This document shows positions 16,088 to 25,316 of a stretch of DNA of 64,000 nucleotides, one piece after another. Position numbers and translations under genes: made by a program. The notes below the pieces were generated by a model that worked only from the letters and a program-made list of their open reading frames with translations, did no database searches and had not been told where the DNA came from. The stretch is from UBA11855 sp035297385. Lineage in GTDB: Archaea > Thermoproteota > Bathyarchaeia > Bathyarchaeales > Bathycorpusculaceae. The stretch is from positions 1 through 64,000 of the forward strand of contig DATGZD010000049.1 in NCBI GenBank assembly GCA_035297385.1, in the 5' to 3' direction. Every line of letters starts with the position of its first letter. Position 1 is the stretch's first letter.

Positions 16088-17122
16088 TTGGGAGTTAACC
16101 TTCGAGGTCTTGTACCAATAGAAAATATAAAGTTGGAAGATTTAGGCGGCAAAATTATCGCCATTGATGCTTATAATGCACTTTATCAATTTCTTGCTAT
16201 AATCCGTCAACCTGATGGCACACCACTAACCGATAATTCAGGAAAAGTTACGAGTCACATTAGTGGTTTATTCTATCGGACAAGCAATCTTGTTGAAATG
16301 GGCATAAAACCAATCTATGTTTTTGATGGTGAACCACCTGAGTTAAAGGCAGCTGAGATTCAACGCCGTCGAGAAATCAAAGTTGAAGCAGCACGACACT
16401 ATGAGAAGGCTAGGGAAAAGGGCGATGTAGTCAAGATGCGTATGTTTGCCCAAGCATCCATGAGCTTGAAAGATTATATGGAAAAAGATGCCATACACCT
16501 TCTGGATCTTATGGGTTTACCTTGGGTTCAAGCACCAAGTGAAGGTGAAGCACAAGCAGCATACATGGCAAGCAAAGGTGATGCAGATTACTGTGCTAGC
16601 CAAGATTACGACAGCTTACTGTTCGGTGCACCAAGATTGCTCAGAAATGTGACGATTTCAGGGAGACGAAAGTTACCAAGCAAAAACATTTACGTTGATG
16701 TAGTTCCTGAACTTGTAAAACTCGATGATGTTCTTGCGAGATGTGAGCTTACTCGTGAACAATTAATCGATACAGGCATTCTAGTAGGTACTGATTTTAA
16801 TCCTGACGGCATCAAAGGGTTAGGACCAAAGACAGCGTTGAAACTGATTAAGGAGTACGGTACATTAGAAAAAGCTTTGCCAAATATTAAGAACGCCATA
16901 TTCCCTTGTCCACCAGATCAGATTCGTGAAATTTTCTTGCATCCAAATGTTCGAGACGATTACAGCTTAAATTGGAAAGAGGCAAACGTCGAGGGATTAG
17001 TGAATTTTTTGGTTCGAGAAAAAGATTTCTCAGAAGAACGAGTCCGAAAAGCACTGGAAAGATTACATCAAGGAATTGTAGAGCAAAAAGGAAAGACTAC
17101 ACTAGAGAGATGGTTTGGTTAA
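16088..17122 (+). CDS. fen1: Flap endonuclease 1
   Basis: Structure-specific nuclease for Okazaki flap removal and repair. 344 residues from a TTG with GAGGAAGGA upstream. N-region GVNLRGLVPIENI and IAIDAYNALYQFL, FDGEPPELK, the I-region SEGEAQAAYMASKG and QDYDSLLFGAPRLLRN with acidic metal ligands, and the helix-hairpin-helix GTDFNPDGIKGLGPKTALKLI. The C-terminal KGKTTLERWFG is the PCNA-binding PIP box. Overlaps pcm tail to tail by 4 nt. Confidence 0.98.
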   Translation: MGVNLRGLVPIENIKLEDLGGKIIAIDAYNALYQFLAIIRQPDGTPLTDNSGKVTSHISGLFYRTSNLVEMGIKPIYVFDGEPPELKAAEIQRRREIKVEAARHYEKAREKGDVVKMRMFAQASMSLKDYMEKDAIHLLDLMGLPWVQAPSEGEAQAAYMASKGDADYCASQDYDSLLFGAPRLLRNVTISGRRKLPSKNIYVDVVPELVKLDDVLARCELTREQLIDTGILVGTDFNPDGIKGLGPKTALKLIKEYGTLEKALPNIKNAIFPCPPDQIREIFLHPNVRDDYSLNWKEANVEGLVNFLVREKDFSEERVRKALERLHQGIVEQKGKTTLERWFG

Positions 17123-17805
17123 TGATTAAGACTTGAAGCTATACTCGCGCCTTTTAAAGGCACAAAACTCACTCCGCCAAGGTTTTCTTCTCTTAATTTT
17201 CCATCAATATCCTTTGTAACTTTAATGAGTATCTGAAAAAGTGAATCGTTTCCGACCGGAATCAGCATTATTCCATCAGCTTTCAACTGATCTACCAATG
17301 GTTTAGGAATTCGTGGCACCGCGGCTGCAATTAAAATACGATCAAATGGTGCTTTTTCTAGGTATCCTTTAGAACCATCACCGATAACTATCGTAACTCT
17401 ATCTCCGTAGCCCGTGTTCATGATATTCTTTCGGGCCATATCAGCAAGGTTTGGATTAATTTCGAGTGTGTATACGTGACCCCATTCGCTTCTAGGTGCT
17501 TCCTTAGGTGAAACGATTGCAGCAATACTCGCAGCGTGCCATCCTGATCCTGCTCCAACTTCCAAGACTTTTTGTCCAGTCCTAAGCTGCAGTGCTTCAT
17601 TCATGATTGCTACAATGTTTGGTGCACTGATTATTTGCCCATAACCTATTGGGAGCGGTGTATCCTTAACACTATATTCTTGCGAGTCACGTGGAAGAAA
17701 TCGTGCACGAGGCAATCTCTGCATAGCTTTGATCACGTTTGGAGTACGTAGTTTCCCTTGCTTGGTCAAGTTATCAATGAGTTTGTCCCAATCTGACTTC
17801 TCCAC
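17119..17805 (-). CDS. pcm: Protein-L-isoaspartate O-methyltransferase
   Basis: Repairs isomerised aspartate residues using SAM. 228 residues. RARFLPRDSQEYSVKDTPLPIGYGQIISAP is the family's substrate loop and is cited here by segment. VLEVGAGSGWHAA is SAM motif I, YTLEINPNLADMARKN binds the ribose, and FDRILIAAAVPRIPKPLVDQL and GIMLIPVG complete the methyltransferase core. Monocistronic between fen1 and glmS. Confidence 0.95.
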   Translation of the reverse strand: MEKSDWDKLIDNLTKQGKLRTPNVIKAMQRLPRARFLPRDSQEYSVKDTPLPIGYGQIISAPNIVAIMNEALQLRTGQKVLEVGAGSGWHAASIAAIVSPKEAPRSEWGHVYTLEINPNLADMARKNIMNTGYGDRVTIVIGDGSKGYLEKAPFDRILIAAAVPRIPKPLVDQLKADGIMLIPVGNDSLFQILIKVTKDIDGKLREENLGGVSFVPLKGASIASSLNH

Positions 17806-17977
17806 GAAAGCACCGATTAAAAATGTACAAAAGGTTCCTTTTTAACATAATTAACTCACAATACAGTTTACAGTTTAGCAAAAATATTCGATTAATCAGA
17901 AATACTCAAGATTTTGAATCTGCATTACTAAAAAATGAATTGTGAGAGCATTAACTATCTATATTTGTGCAGTAATC

Positions 17978-18001
17978 AACAACCAAGGCATATTGGTTGT
18001 T
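17978..18001 (-). terminator. Stem-loop downstream of glmS
   Basis: A perfect 9-bp stem, AACAACCAA paired with TTGGTTGTT, closes a 6-nt loop. It starts 21 nt after the glmS stop codon and has a run of T just before it on the coding strand. It may be a 3' processing or termination signal; archaeal termination usually relies on U tracts alone, so the role is inferred. Confidence 0.4.
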
Positions 18002-18022
18002 AAAAAGAACCTTGGAATTGAG

Positions 18023-19852
18023 TTATTTGACAGTAACTGATTTTGCCAGGTTTCTAGGCATATCTGGGTTGCATCCTCGCTCCAAAGCCATATAGTATGC
18101 TAGCATCTGCAACGGTATGATAAACGGTATAGGCGATAATACTTCTGGAATTCCTTTTGGAACACACGCATAGTCATCTGATAAGGCTTTAATTTCTTCA
18201 TCATCCTCTTCAATAATAGAAATTATAGATGCACCTCGAGCTTTCATTTCCATAATATTGCCAATGAGTGTCTTATGTGAGCCATCTTTAGGACAGATGA
18301 AGACAACTGGGAAGCCTGGCTCAATTAGACTGATTGGTCCATGCTTGCTTTCTCCAGCAGGGAATGCAATTGCTGGTACATAGGCAATTTCCATGAGTTT
18401 TAATCGTCCTTCATAAGCTGTAGCAGTGCTTATACCACGACCAAGGAAGAAGAAGGTTTTAGCGTCTTTGTATTTGTGAGCAATTTCTTTCATACGAGTC
18501 TCTTGGGTATTAATTATGGTCTCCACGATGCGCGGAAGCTTATCAAGTTTCTCCTCAAGACAATCCATCTCATCCTGAGAGACTTTACCCCTCTTGTTAG
18601 CTAACCTCAAGGCCAATTGTGCCATTACAGAGAGTTGTGATGTAAAAGTCTTCGTCGCTGCTACACCAATCTCTGGACCTGATTGTTGACCTATATAGAC
18701 TCTTGAAACACGCGTCAACGTTGAACCGATTGCGTTAGTTAAACCCAAAATTGTTGCTGCTCTTTGTTGTGAAGCTGTAACTGCGGCTAATGTATCAGCT
18801 GTCTCGCCTGATTGGCTAACTGCTAAGATAGTGCTATCTATATTCACAGATTTACCGTGCTGTTCCACAAATTCTGAAGCATAAACAGGATACGTCGGTA
18901 AGAACGCTAATTTTGAGAACATATATGATGCCGCTAAGCATGCATGGTACGAAGTCCCACAAGCAACTAGAAAAACCTCGGTTGCACGATCAAGGAAAGT
19001 TGATATCAAATCTAGGTAATGTTCCTGTGATCGTAATGTATTCTTAAGTGTACTTGGTTGTTCATGAATCTCCTTAATCATGAAATGAGGATAACCCTGT
19101 TTAACAGCAGCTTCGGACGACCATTCAATAATTGTTGGTTCACGAGTAACCACACAGTCATCCTGAATTTTTCTAATCTCATAGCCTGCTTGCGAAAGAA
19201 TCACCAATTCTCCATTCTTAATGAAGACAGCCTTATTAGTCAACGGCAAAAATGCCGGAATATCTGAAGCACAATAAACAGCGTTTTTATCGATGCCTAA
19301 GACCAAGGGACTCTCATTTCTAGCACAGATGATTTTATCCGGTTCATCAGCTGAAACAACTGCCAAAGCATATGAACCATCTAACCTTTTTGCAGCCTCA
19401 CGAACAGCCGCGGCTAGACTTAGACCAGGCTTTTCTTTAAGGTATTGCTCGATCAAATGTGCTACAACTTCAGTATCAGTCTTTGAAACAAATGTATGAC
19501 CACGACTTTCCAGTTCAAGTCTTAATTCAGAAAAATTCTCAACAATACCATTATGCACCACAACAAGATGTCCAGTACAATCATAATGGGGGTGCGCGTT
19601 AACCTTAAGTGGAGCACCATGAGTTGCCCACCGCGTATGTCCAACGCCCAAACTACCAGGCATGTCATCTAGGTTTAGGAGGCGATGAACCTCATCTATT
19701 TTGCCTTGATCCTTCTTTGTGAAAAGAGCTCCATTATTGATTGTAGTTATACCCACAGAGTCGTAGCCACGATATTCAAGGCGCTTCAAGGATTCATGAA
19801 TCAATGGCGCCGCATTTCCTTCAGATAAGACGCAACCGAATATTCCGCACAT
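18023..19852 (-). CDS. glmS: Glutamine--fructose-6-phosphate aminotransferase
   Basis: Makes glucosamine-6-phosphate, the entry to UDP-GlcNAc. The start at 19852 yields MCGIFGC, leaving Cys2 as the N-terminal nucleophile; the open frame has three extra codons that would bury it. GHTRWATHGAP and HNGIVENFSELR belong to the Ntn-glutaminase half. Two SIS domains follow (ACGTSYHACLA, SQSGETADTL, LGRGISTATAYEGRLKL), ending NLAKSVTVK as usual. Functionally it connects with the UDP-GlcNAc 2-epimerase at 26.6-27.7 kb. Confidence 0.97.
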   Translation of the reverse strand: MCGIFGCVLSEGNAAPLIHESLKRLEYRGYDSVGITTINNGALFTKKDQGKIDEVHRLLNLDDMPGSLGVGHTRWATHGAPLKVNAHPHYDCTGHLVVVHNGIVENFSELRLELESRGHTFVSKTDTEVVAHLIEQYLKEKPGLSLAAAVREAAKRLDGSYALAVVSADEPDKIICARNESPLVLGIDKNAVYCASDIPAFLPLTNKAVFIKNGELVILSQAGYEIRKIQDDCVVTREPTIIEWSSEAAVKQGYPHFMIKEIHEQPSTLKNTLRSQEHYLDLISTFLDRATEVFLVACGTSYHACLAASYMFSKLAFLPTYPVYASEFVEQHGKSVNIDSTILAVSQSGETADTLAAVTASQQRAATILGLTNAIGSTLTRVSRVYIGQQSGPEIGVAATKTFTSQLSVMAQLALRLANKRGKVSQDEMDCLEEKLDKLPRIVETIINTQETRMKEIAHKYKDAKTFFFLGRGISTATAYEGRLKLMEIAYVPAIAFPAGESKHGPISLIEPGFPVVFICPKDGSHKTLIGNIMEMKARGASIISIIEEDDEEIKALSDDYACVPKGIPEVLSPIPFIIPLQMLAYYMALERGCNPDMPRNLAKSVTVK

Positions 19853-20086
19853 TGTAATCAAGCCGTTGAATACTATTTGTAAAGTTATTCAAATCTATGG
19901 TCTACTAATAAGCATTTTTAAGAAAAATCCTTTACTTCTAAAATACTGTTTTTATAGGTTAACCTGAATTCTTTTACGTTCGAGTTCATTTAAGCTCATT
20001 TTGAGCTTATTGTTTGTTCAATCAATATTAACCATAAAAAGACTTTTAATAATGGATGTTAGTTTCCCTTCAAAAGGAGGCTACCT

Positions 20087-21055
20087 TTGGATAAGAAACT
20101 GCTACTTCAATTCAACAACGGTGAGCCAGAAGTAAAAGAGATCTGCGTGATGCAGAATCCTCAAAAAATGCAGGCATTCTTGGGTAAAATGAGTTGGAGA
20201 ATACTCATGGCTTTGTCTGAAAAAGAGATGTATCCACTGCAACTCGCAAGATACCTTCACATTAATGAACAATTAGTCTATTATTATATTCGAAGACTTG
20301 CAAAAGCTGGCGCTATAATAGTAGAAAGAGAAGAGAAGAAGAAAGGGGCAATCGCAAAGTATTATCGTTCTGTTTCATCTGCTTTTGCAGTAGAATTTCC
20401 ACAAGGATACAAACTATTAAAAAATCAACCGTCATTATTATCCGTGAATAAGCAAGTTCAAGGTTTCTTCCAAGAGTTCATCAATGAGAATGGAGTCTTC
20501 AACGGCAAAATCGTGGTAGGCTGCCCTGCACCACACGGACCTTTCAAGACTAGTGCTCGTGATGGACATTATGCAGCATACTTAACTTTCTTCTTGGGAC
20601 AATTCATTAAGAATCCCTCTGAATTTGCAATAAAATTGGACACTGATGTTAAGGCAGAGAAAGAAGAAAAGAACAACCTTATCCTTGTTGGTGGTCCAGG
20701 AACTAATCTCCTTACTCAGGAGATAAATGACTACTTACCAGTTAGGTTCAATATGCAATCTAGCAGTCAAGGCTTCCTTCTCGGTGGTATGATATCTCAA
20801 AAGACATCACGTGTGTATACAGCTGATACAGCTGGACTTGTAGCTAAAATCATAAATCCATGGGATAAAACCAAAAGAATCATAGTAGTTGCGGGCAACA
20901 AAGCAGTAGGCACAAAAGCTTGTGTGTTAGCATTAACAAATTTTTGGGGTAGGACTCTACAGAATTATCATAGTAATGATTCCTTCAGTGCAATAATACA
21001 AGGATATGATGAGGACGGCGACGGCAAAGTAGATGCGATAGAGGTTCCCGAATAA
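20087..21055 (+). CDS. HTH protein fused to an S-layer-like domain
   Basis: 322 residues from a TTG with AAGGAGG upstream. Residues ~30-105 are an ArsR-type winged helix (MSWRILMALSEKEMYPLQLAR, then LVYYYIRRLAKAGAI; described by segment). Residues ~135-310 resemble the archaeal S-layer-associated domain, with VGGPGTNLLTQEI and a hydrophobic RIIVVAGNKAVGT strand. The end GYDEDGDGKVDAIE has the DxDxDG calcium-loop pattern. No signal peptide, so it is cytoplasmic. Role unknown; a regulator sensing a surface-type ligand would be speculation. Possibly cotranscribed with the DUF371 gene. Confidence 0.7.
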   Translation: MDKKLLLQFNNGEPEVKEICVMQNPQKMQAFLGKMSWRILMALSEKEMYPLQLARYLHINEQLVYYYIRRLAKAGAIIVEREEKKKGAIAKYYRSVSSAFAVEFPQGYKLLKNQPSLLSVNKQVQGFFQEFINENGVFNGKIVVGCPAPHGPFKTSARDGHYAAYLTFFLGQFIKNPSEFAIKLDTDVKAEKEEKNNLILVGGPGTNLLTQEINDYLPVRFNMQSSSQGFLLGGMISQKTSRVYTADTAGLVAKIINPWDKTKRIIVVAGNKAVGTKACVLALTNFWGRTLQNYHSNDSFSAIIQGYDEDGDGKVDAIEVPE

Positions 21056-21057
21056 AC

Positions 21058-21489
21058 TTGATGAAAGAACTTACTGAAGTGTTCTTTGCATTAGGACACA
21101 AGAACGTTAGAGCCACACATAGAACAACCCTTGAATTCACTAAGGATAAGCATCTGTCACAGACAGGAGATTGTATAGTCGCAGTAAACGCAGATAAAGC
21201 GCTTGTCGAACTGAGGGACATGTTCAAAGACAGACTACGAGTACCAAATGCTAAGCTTCTTATAACAATCGAAGTCGATGGAATAACAGAATATGTGAAC
21301 GCTCATGGCTCACCAAAGTTGGTATTAAATCATCAATCAGATATTGTAATCAGAAAAAGCAGCCATATCGACAACAGAACGTTAGCTATCTGCGCCGACA
21401 AATCAGCTAAAGACTTATCCAGACAACTTGTGAAAAAATTGCAGAATTCAACACAAAAGGCAAGAATTACACTAACCGTTACTGCTTAG
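21058..21489 (+). CDS. DUF371 family archaeal protein
   Basis: 143 residues. The N-terminal ALGHKNVRATHRTTLEFTKD and LSQTGDCIVAVNADKAL blocks are the DUF371 signature, followed by HGSPKLVLNHQSDIVIRKSS and a final ARITLTVTA. All-beta archaeal family of unknown function. It begins 2 nt after the HTH/S-layer-like gene (TTG 21058 or ATG 21061) and overlaps trm5 tail to tail by 4 nt. Confidence 0.85.
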   Translation: MMKELTEVFFALGHKNVRATHRTTLEFTKDKHLSQTGDCIVAVNADKALVELRDMFKDRLRVPNAKLLITIEVDGITEYVNAHGSPKLVLNHQSDIVIRKSSHIDNRTLAICADKSAKDLSRQLVKKLQNSTQKARITLTVTA

Positions 21490-22574
21490 ATTATCTTTGC
21501 ATCCAAAACGACTTGCTGTTGATATGGAGCAGTCTCCCGAACAACCCTAGCACAAAGAAACTGTTCTACTTTTCTTCCAGCCCTTTCAATTGCTTTTTCA
21601 AACAGAGATTCCAATGCGCTGAAAGTAGCAGGTTGTCGAATAAAACTATAGAAATGAATTGTACCTCCACTGCGTTTTAGTGCAGTACAAGCAACGTCGA
21701 TGAAATCAATAGCACTTTCTGGCAGATTCATTATTACACGGTCTGCAATATTCACAAACCTATCGCACACTATTTGTCGCGCATTCCCTAGAATAGGCAT
21801 GACACAATTTTGTACACGATTAAGTAGGATATTTTTCTTTAATAGTGCAAAAGCTTCAGGATTGATATCTATCGCATAAATCTTCGAATCAATAGTTTTT
21901 GCGATGAGAATAGAGAAAGGCCCAACTCCAGCGAACAAATCCAATACAACTTCATTCTTCTTAACTAACAAAGCTACTCTTTGATGTTCATGTGAAAGCC
22001 TGGGTGAAAAATAAGCTTTAGCAATATCCACATAGTATTGACACCCCAACTCTCTATGAATTGTGCAAGTCTTAGGTTCTCCAGCAAGGAAAGCAAGTTC
22101 TCGTGTACGATATATACCACTAATTGCTCCAGCCTTTGCCACTACAGTTTTGACGTTTCTATGCGTCTTCAAAATTGCCCCACCGACTAGTTTCTCGTAA
22201 GGCTTTAACTCAGAAGGAACCTCGACAATCGCTATATCTCCTATGATATCCAGAGCATGGGGCAAGTTTGTCAATAGATGAGAAGGAAGGACATTAGCAA
22301 GAATACTCTCAAGTGTTTTTTTGTCTTGTTCCCGCTCTTCAAAAATTCGAGTTTCAAGCTGAATATTCACTGCTTGCTTCTTGAAAATATTTACTTCTTT
22401 TTCATTCAATTGACGATTAAGCGGCACACAGACAAAATTATCATCATTTTGAACCTGAAGTTGTTTAGCCCGCAATCCAAGCTTATCAGCTACCTCTATT
22501 GCTGTTTGTCCTTGAACCCTTAGAACTCTAAGACAAAGTGAAGACTTTGGCACAGAATCAGCCTGACTTTTCAA
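21486..22574 (-). CDS. trm5: tRNA (guanine37-N1)-methyltransferase Trm5
   Basis: Methylates G37 next to the anticodon with SAM. 362 residues: a variable N-terminal domain, the middle LPHALDIIGDIAIVEVPSEL, then the class I fold with VVLDLFAGVGPFSILIA (motif I), YAIDINPEAF and the catalytic MNLPESAIDF (NLPxxAxxF). It overlaps the preceding rtcA-like gene by 17 nt and is probably cotranscribed with it. Confidence 0.93.
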   Translation of the reverse strand: MKSQADSVPKSSLCLRVLRVQGQTAIEVADKLGLRAKQLQVQNDDNFVCVPLNRQLNEKEVNIFKKQAVNIQLETRIFEEREQDKKTLESILANVLPSHLLTNLPHALDIIGDIAIVEVPSELKPYEKLVGGAILKTHRNVKTVVAKAGAISGIYRTRELAFLAGEPKTCTIHRELGCQYYVDIAKAYFSPRLSHEHQRVALLVKKNEVVLDLFAGVGPFSILIAKTIDSKIYAIDINPEAFALLKKNILLNRVQNCVMPILGNARQIVCDRFVNIADRVIMNLPESAIDFIDVACTALKRSGGTIHFYSFIRQPATFSALESLFEKAIERAGRKVEQFLCARVVRETAPYQQQVVLDAKII

Positions 22575-23595
22575 TCCTAAAAAGAGACCCCACTTTGACT
22601 ACCCTAAATTTTGTACCTAATACGTTTTCAGTGAGCCAAATATTTGCTTCAATATGATCGGTGAGCTTTGGTGTCAAAAAAACTGATGACCCTTCTGTTA
22701 ATGCTATATAAGGTATTAACATATCAGCCAAGTGTACATCTACAGTAGGTTTCACAGAAAGCTCAGCTTTCAATTTCTCCGCAGCTTCTATGCCTACGGT
22801 CTCACTTAATTTACCTAATTCACCGATAGCGTCAGCACCCAAGATTGTGCCTGCATCAGTCTCAGCCCATAAAACGATTGAGCTACCCTTCTGCAACGGA
22901 TTCGACGCATCATTAACAACCTCTATATTTGGAGTATAACCTATTTCTTTGAAATATTCGTTGGCAGCATTAGCCTGTCGTTGTGCAACTTGCCGATCAG
23001 CTAAAAAGGTACACACAGAATAACCTTTTAAGTGCTGTAGGTTGCCAAATTCTTCTAACCGAATCGGATTAAGTTTAGGATTAGGCTGGATTGTCACTGT
23101 AACTTCACCCATGCCCTTTGGATAGTAACCGTATCTATGAATCATAATCCGTGCATTTAGTCCCATCTTGACCAAAGTTGGCATCAACACGAAACGCATA
23201 TAATTAATGGTTGGTGCACTCCACGTATCCGTTCCGCCCTTAGAGATATGCAAACGCACAGGTTCTTTTGCGCGAGCACACATGGGTAACACGGTTAACA
23301 ATAACATTGGTATGCTTCCAGCAGTTCCAATCTCAGCCTCATAATTTCCGCCCTTAATTCCATGAGGCGTAAACCAGAGTTCTTGAGATTTCAATACTAC
23401 CCCTCGTGTTTCTGCGCTACAGAGTTTTGCCGCAGTTAAGACAGCTTCGAGATGCTGAGGCTTCAAACCAGGTTGTTGACGTCTTTGTCGAATATTGTAG
23501 ATATGTAGCGCTTCTCCAGTAATAGCAGCTAAGGCTACTGAAAGCCGAAGGATGGTTCCACTTCCACTTTTTTGGCTTCCATCAACTTCAAACAA
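22558..23595 (-). CDS. rtcA: RNA 3'-terminal phosphate cyclase family protein (RtcA-like)
   Basis: 345 residues with the RtcA/RCL1 fold: VDGS near the start, NIRQRRQQPGLKPQHLEAV, SKGGTDTWSAPTINYM and the C-terminal VHLADMLIPYIAL with the histidine that becomes adenylylated in RtcA. RtcA converts RNA 3'-phosphate to 2',3'-cyclic phosphate. Oddity: the usual GEGGGQ after DGS is replaced by QKSGSGT, so the conserved Glu is missing. Cyclase activity may be altered, or the protein may be an RCL1-like rRNA processing factor. Overlaps trm5 by 17 nt. Confidence 0.85.
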   Translation of the reverse strand: MFEVDGSQKSGSGTILRLSVALAAITGEALHIYNIRQRRQQPGLKPQHLEAVLTAAKLCSAETRGVVLKSQELWFTPHGIKGGNYEAEIGTAGSIPMLLLTVLPMCARAKEPVRLHISKGGTDTWSAPTINYMRFVLMPTLVKMGLNARIMIHRYGYYPKGMGEVTVTIQPNPKLNPIRLEEFGNLQHLKGYSVCTFLADRQVAQRQANAANEYFKEIGYTPNIEVVNDASNPLQKGSSIVLWAETDAGTILGADAIGELGKLSETVGIEAAEKLKAELSVKPTVDVHLADMLIPYIALTEGSSVFLTPKLTDHIEANIWLTENVLGTKFRVVKVGSLFRIEKSG

Positions 23596-23676
23596 GCATG
23601 TTCACTACAAGCATTCTAAGAGTACAAATAATTAATAAATGCCCTGATCCAATACTCATGATGGAGTTATTAATTT

Positions 23677-24075
23677 ATGTCTGTTGACAGGGAGAAGCTT
23701 GAAAATCTTTTAGAAAGAATAGACGAAATTCTGTTGGTTCTAAAAGGTATCTCCGATGATTTACGTACAGTTTCTGCTTCATTAAAATCAATAGCAGTAG
23801 GACAGATTGCTCCACCTGGACAACAGATGCAAGCTCCTAGTGGTCGGGAAGGCTTTGAGAGACAGAAATCTGTAGAAGATGTCCGTATGTCATTTCCGCC
23901 AGACTTGGAGAGCTTACTTAACATTGAAGAAAGAAATGATTACATAATCATTAAACCAAGGCAATTTTTGGGTTCAGAGAATTTTGCAAAAATTGCCTCT
24001 ACAGTTCGCGGCATGGGTGGCGAATACATAAGCGCAGGAAAAGATTCTCATTTCCGTGTGCCAAAACGAAAATAG
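23677..24075 (+). CDS. Conserved coiled-coil protein of unknown function
   Basis: 132 residues. Residues 3-40 are heptad-like (REKLENLLERIDEILLVLKG), followed by a Pro/Gln-rich linker and a compact C-terminal domain, YIIIKPRQFLGSENFAKIAS, ending in GGEYISAGKDSHFRVPKRK. The domain's Gly/Lys/His ending suggests nucleic-acid or nucleotide contact, but this is inference. No family recognised. Divergent from the rtcA-like gene and tail to tail with acylphosphatase. Confidence 0.6.
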   Translation: MSVDREKLENLLERIDEILLVLKGISDDLRTVSASLKSIAVGQIAPPGQQMQAPSGREGFERQKSVEDVRMSFPPDLESLLNIEERNDYIIIKPRQFLGSENFAKIASTVRGMGGEYISAGKDSHFRVPKRK

Positions 24076-24086
24076 ATTCTAAACAA

Positions 24087-24398
24087 TTAAACTACACTAA
24101 ATCTATCAAATTCACCCACATATTTTTCCGGCGTTACTATTACATCGGTAACGATAGCTCCGGGTGGACCACGTTTACAAAAAACAATCATCGACTCAAC
24201 ATCTTGTTCTTCACCCTCGAAAACTGCTTCAACAGTACCATTATCTCGGTTTCTAACCCAACCTTTCACGTTGAGGTTCAGAGCTCGGCGTTTTGTTTCA
24301 TGTCTAAACATTACACCTTGAACTTCGCCACTTATTATTAGATGAGCTCGAGTTTTCGTCTTTCCAATTCCTTCCAACTGATAGAAAATTGTGCTCAT
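24087..24398 (-). CDS. acyP: Acylphosphatase
   Basis: Hydrolyses acyl phosphates. GEVQGVMFRHETKRRA holds the phosphate-binding loop with the catalytic Arg, and VKGWVRNRDNGTVEAVFEGE the catalytic Asn, as in the standard ~90-residue fold. The N terminus has about 12 extra residues before KTRAHLIISG, so the ATG at 24398 may be upstream of the real start. Stands alone between genes of the opposite orientation. Confidence 0.93.
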   Translation of the reverse strand: MSTIFYQLEGIGKTKTRAHLIISGEVQGVMFRHETKRRALNLNVKGWVRNRDNGTVEAVFEGEEQDVESMIVFCKRGPPGAIVTDVIVTPEKYVGEFDRFSVV

Positions 24399-24534
24399 GT
24401 TTATGATTTAAACTCTTCTGATTTACGAAAGACGTTAACATTTTCACTTAAACCTATCTCCCCACTGACTGGACAGGTAGTTATGGCATCTGTTTTAAAA
24501 GCAAATTTCAATCGAGTTTTATTGGTGAAGATAT

Positions 24535-24867
24535 ATGCTCAAGAATACTGGAAAAATTCTTCTGTATGCATCACCTGGCAGAGATCATAGAAAACGTTTG
24601 GCTTCAGTACGTGAAGCCGCTGTTGAGACTGCGGAACGCTTACATTTAGACTTTGAAGTAGTTCAATTCAAAAGAAGGTGCAATCAAATCTACGTTTACT
24701 ACGAGAATGGTAAGGATGAGCCGGTCCCTATTTATTGTGACGAAGGGAAAACAATTGATACTGAAGGTATTTGTTCAAAATTACAAAAAATGATGTTCGT
24801 ACTATCATTCCATCCTCGAAATTCAGCACTGCGGTCTATTCGAACGGAGCTTATGGGATTTTCTTAA
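24535..24867 (+). CDS. Small conserved protein of unknown function
   Basis: 110 residues from ATG with GGTGAAG 5-10 nt upstream. It starts with KILLYASPGRDHRKRLASVR, a strand followed by a basic helix, and ends with a helix-rich KLQKMMFVLSFHPRNSALRS. Cys62 and Cys88 are isolated. No known motif. It overlaps the following opposite gene by 17 nt. Confidence 0.55.
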   Translation: MLKNTGKILLYASPGRDHRKRLASVREAAVETAERLHLDFEVVQFKRRCNQIYVYYENGKDEPVPIYCDEGKTIDTEGICSKLQKMMFVLSFHPRNSALRSIRTELMGFS

Positions 24868-25186
24868 ACTTTATAGATTGATTCTCGAGAACAACATCAT
24901 ACAGTTGATTTACGTCAAAATCAATGGCTAGGCTATCGTATTCATGTTCTGTTAGGAAAAGCAGAATTTTTGGGTTAGCAACCTGTGTTCTCTGTGGTAA
25001 GAAGGGCATTTGAGTCTGTAAAGCTTGGAAGATTTCTGTAGCCATTTTACCTTCATCGCTCTGAGGTCGCATAACGTAACTGTTAATCTCTCGTTCTTCA
25101 ACAAGTTCAATCCGTTTTCCAAGGTTTCCATCTAAATCTCTTGTTGATTCAATTTTGTTGACTCTTACTCTGAACACTGTAATCAC
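24851..25186 (-). CDS. Small conserved protein of unknown function
   Basis: 111 residues, beta-rich: MITVFRVRVNKIESTRDLDG at the start, an acidic centre, LPQRTQVANPKILLFLTEHEYDSL, and YDVVLENQSIKFKKI at the end. Such proteins are found across TACK archaea without assigned function. No cysteines or membrane segment. Divergent from gdhA. Confidence 0.6.
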   Translation of the reverse strand: MITVFRVRVNKIESTRDLDGNLGKRIELVEEREINSYVMRPQSDEGKMATEIFQALQTQMPFLPQRTQVANPKILLFLTEHEYDSLAIDFDVNQLYDVVLENQSIKFKKIP

Positions 25187-25316
25187 ACTTGAACTAGACT
25201 ATTTCAAGGTTAGATTTAACCTATACTGAGCAAAGATCAAGAATTACAACACTGTAAGAAAAGTAATTCTTAAATTATTCTTTATCCGGCTAAATAACCA
25301 GAGCGAAGATGATTTT

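Noticed and set aside
22278..22523. 81-residue frame opposite trm5
   Set aside because: Antisense shadow of a clearly recognisable gene.
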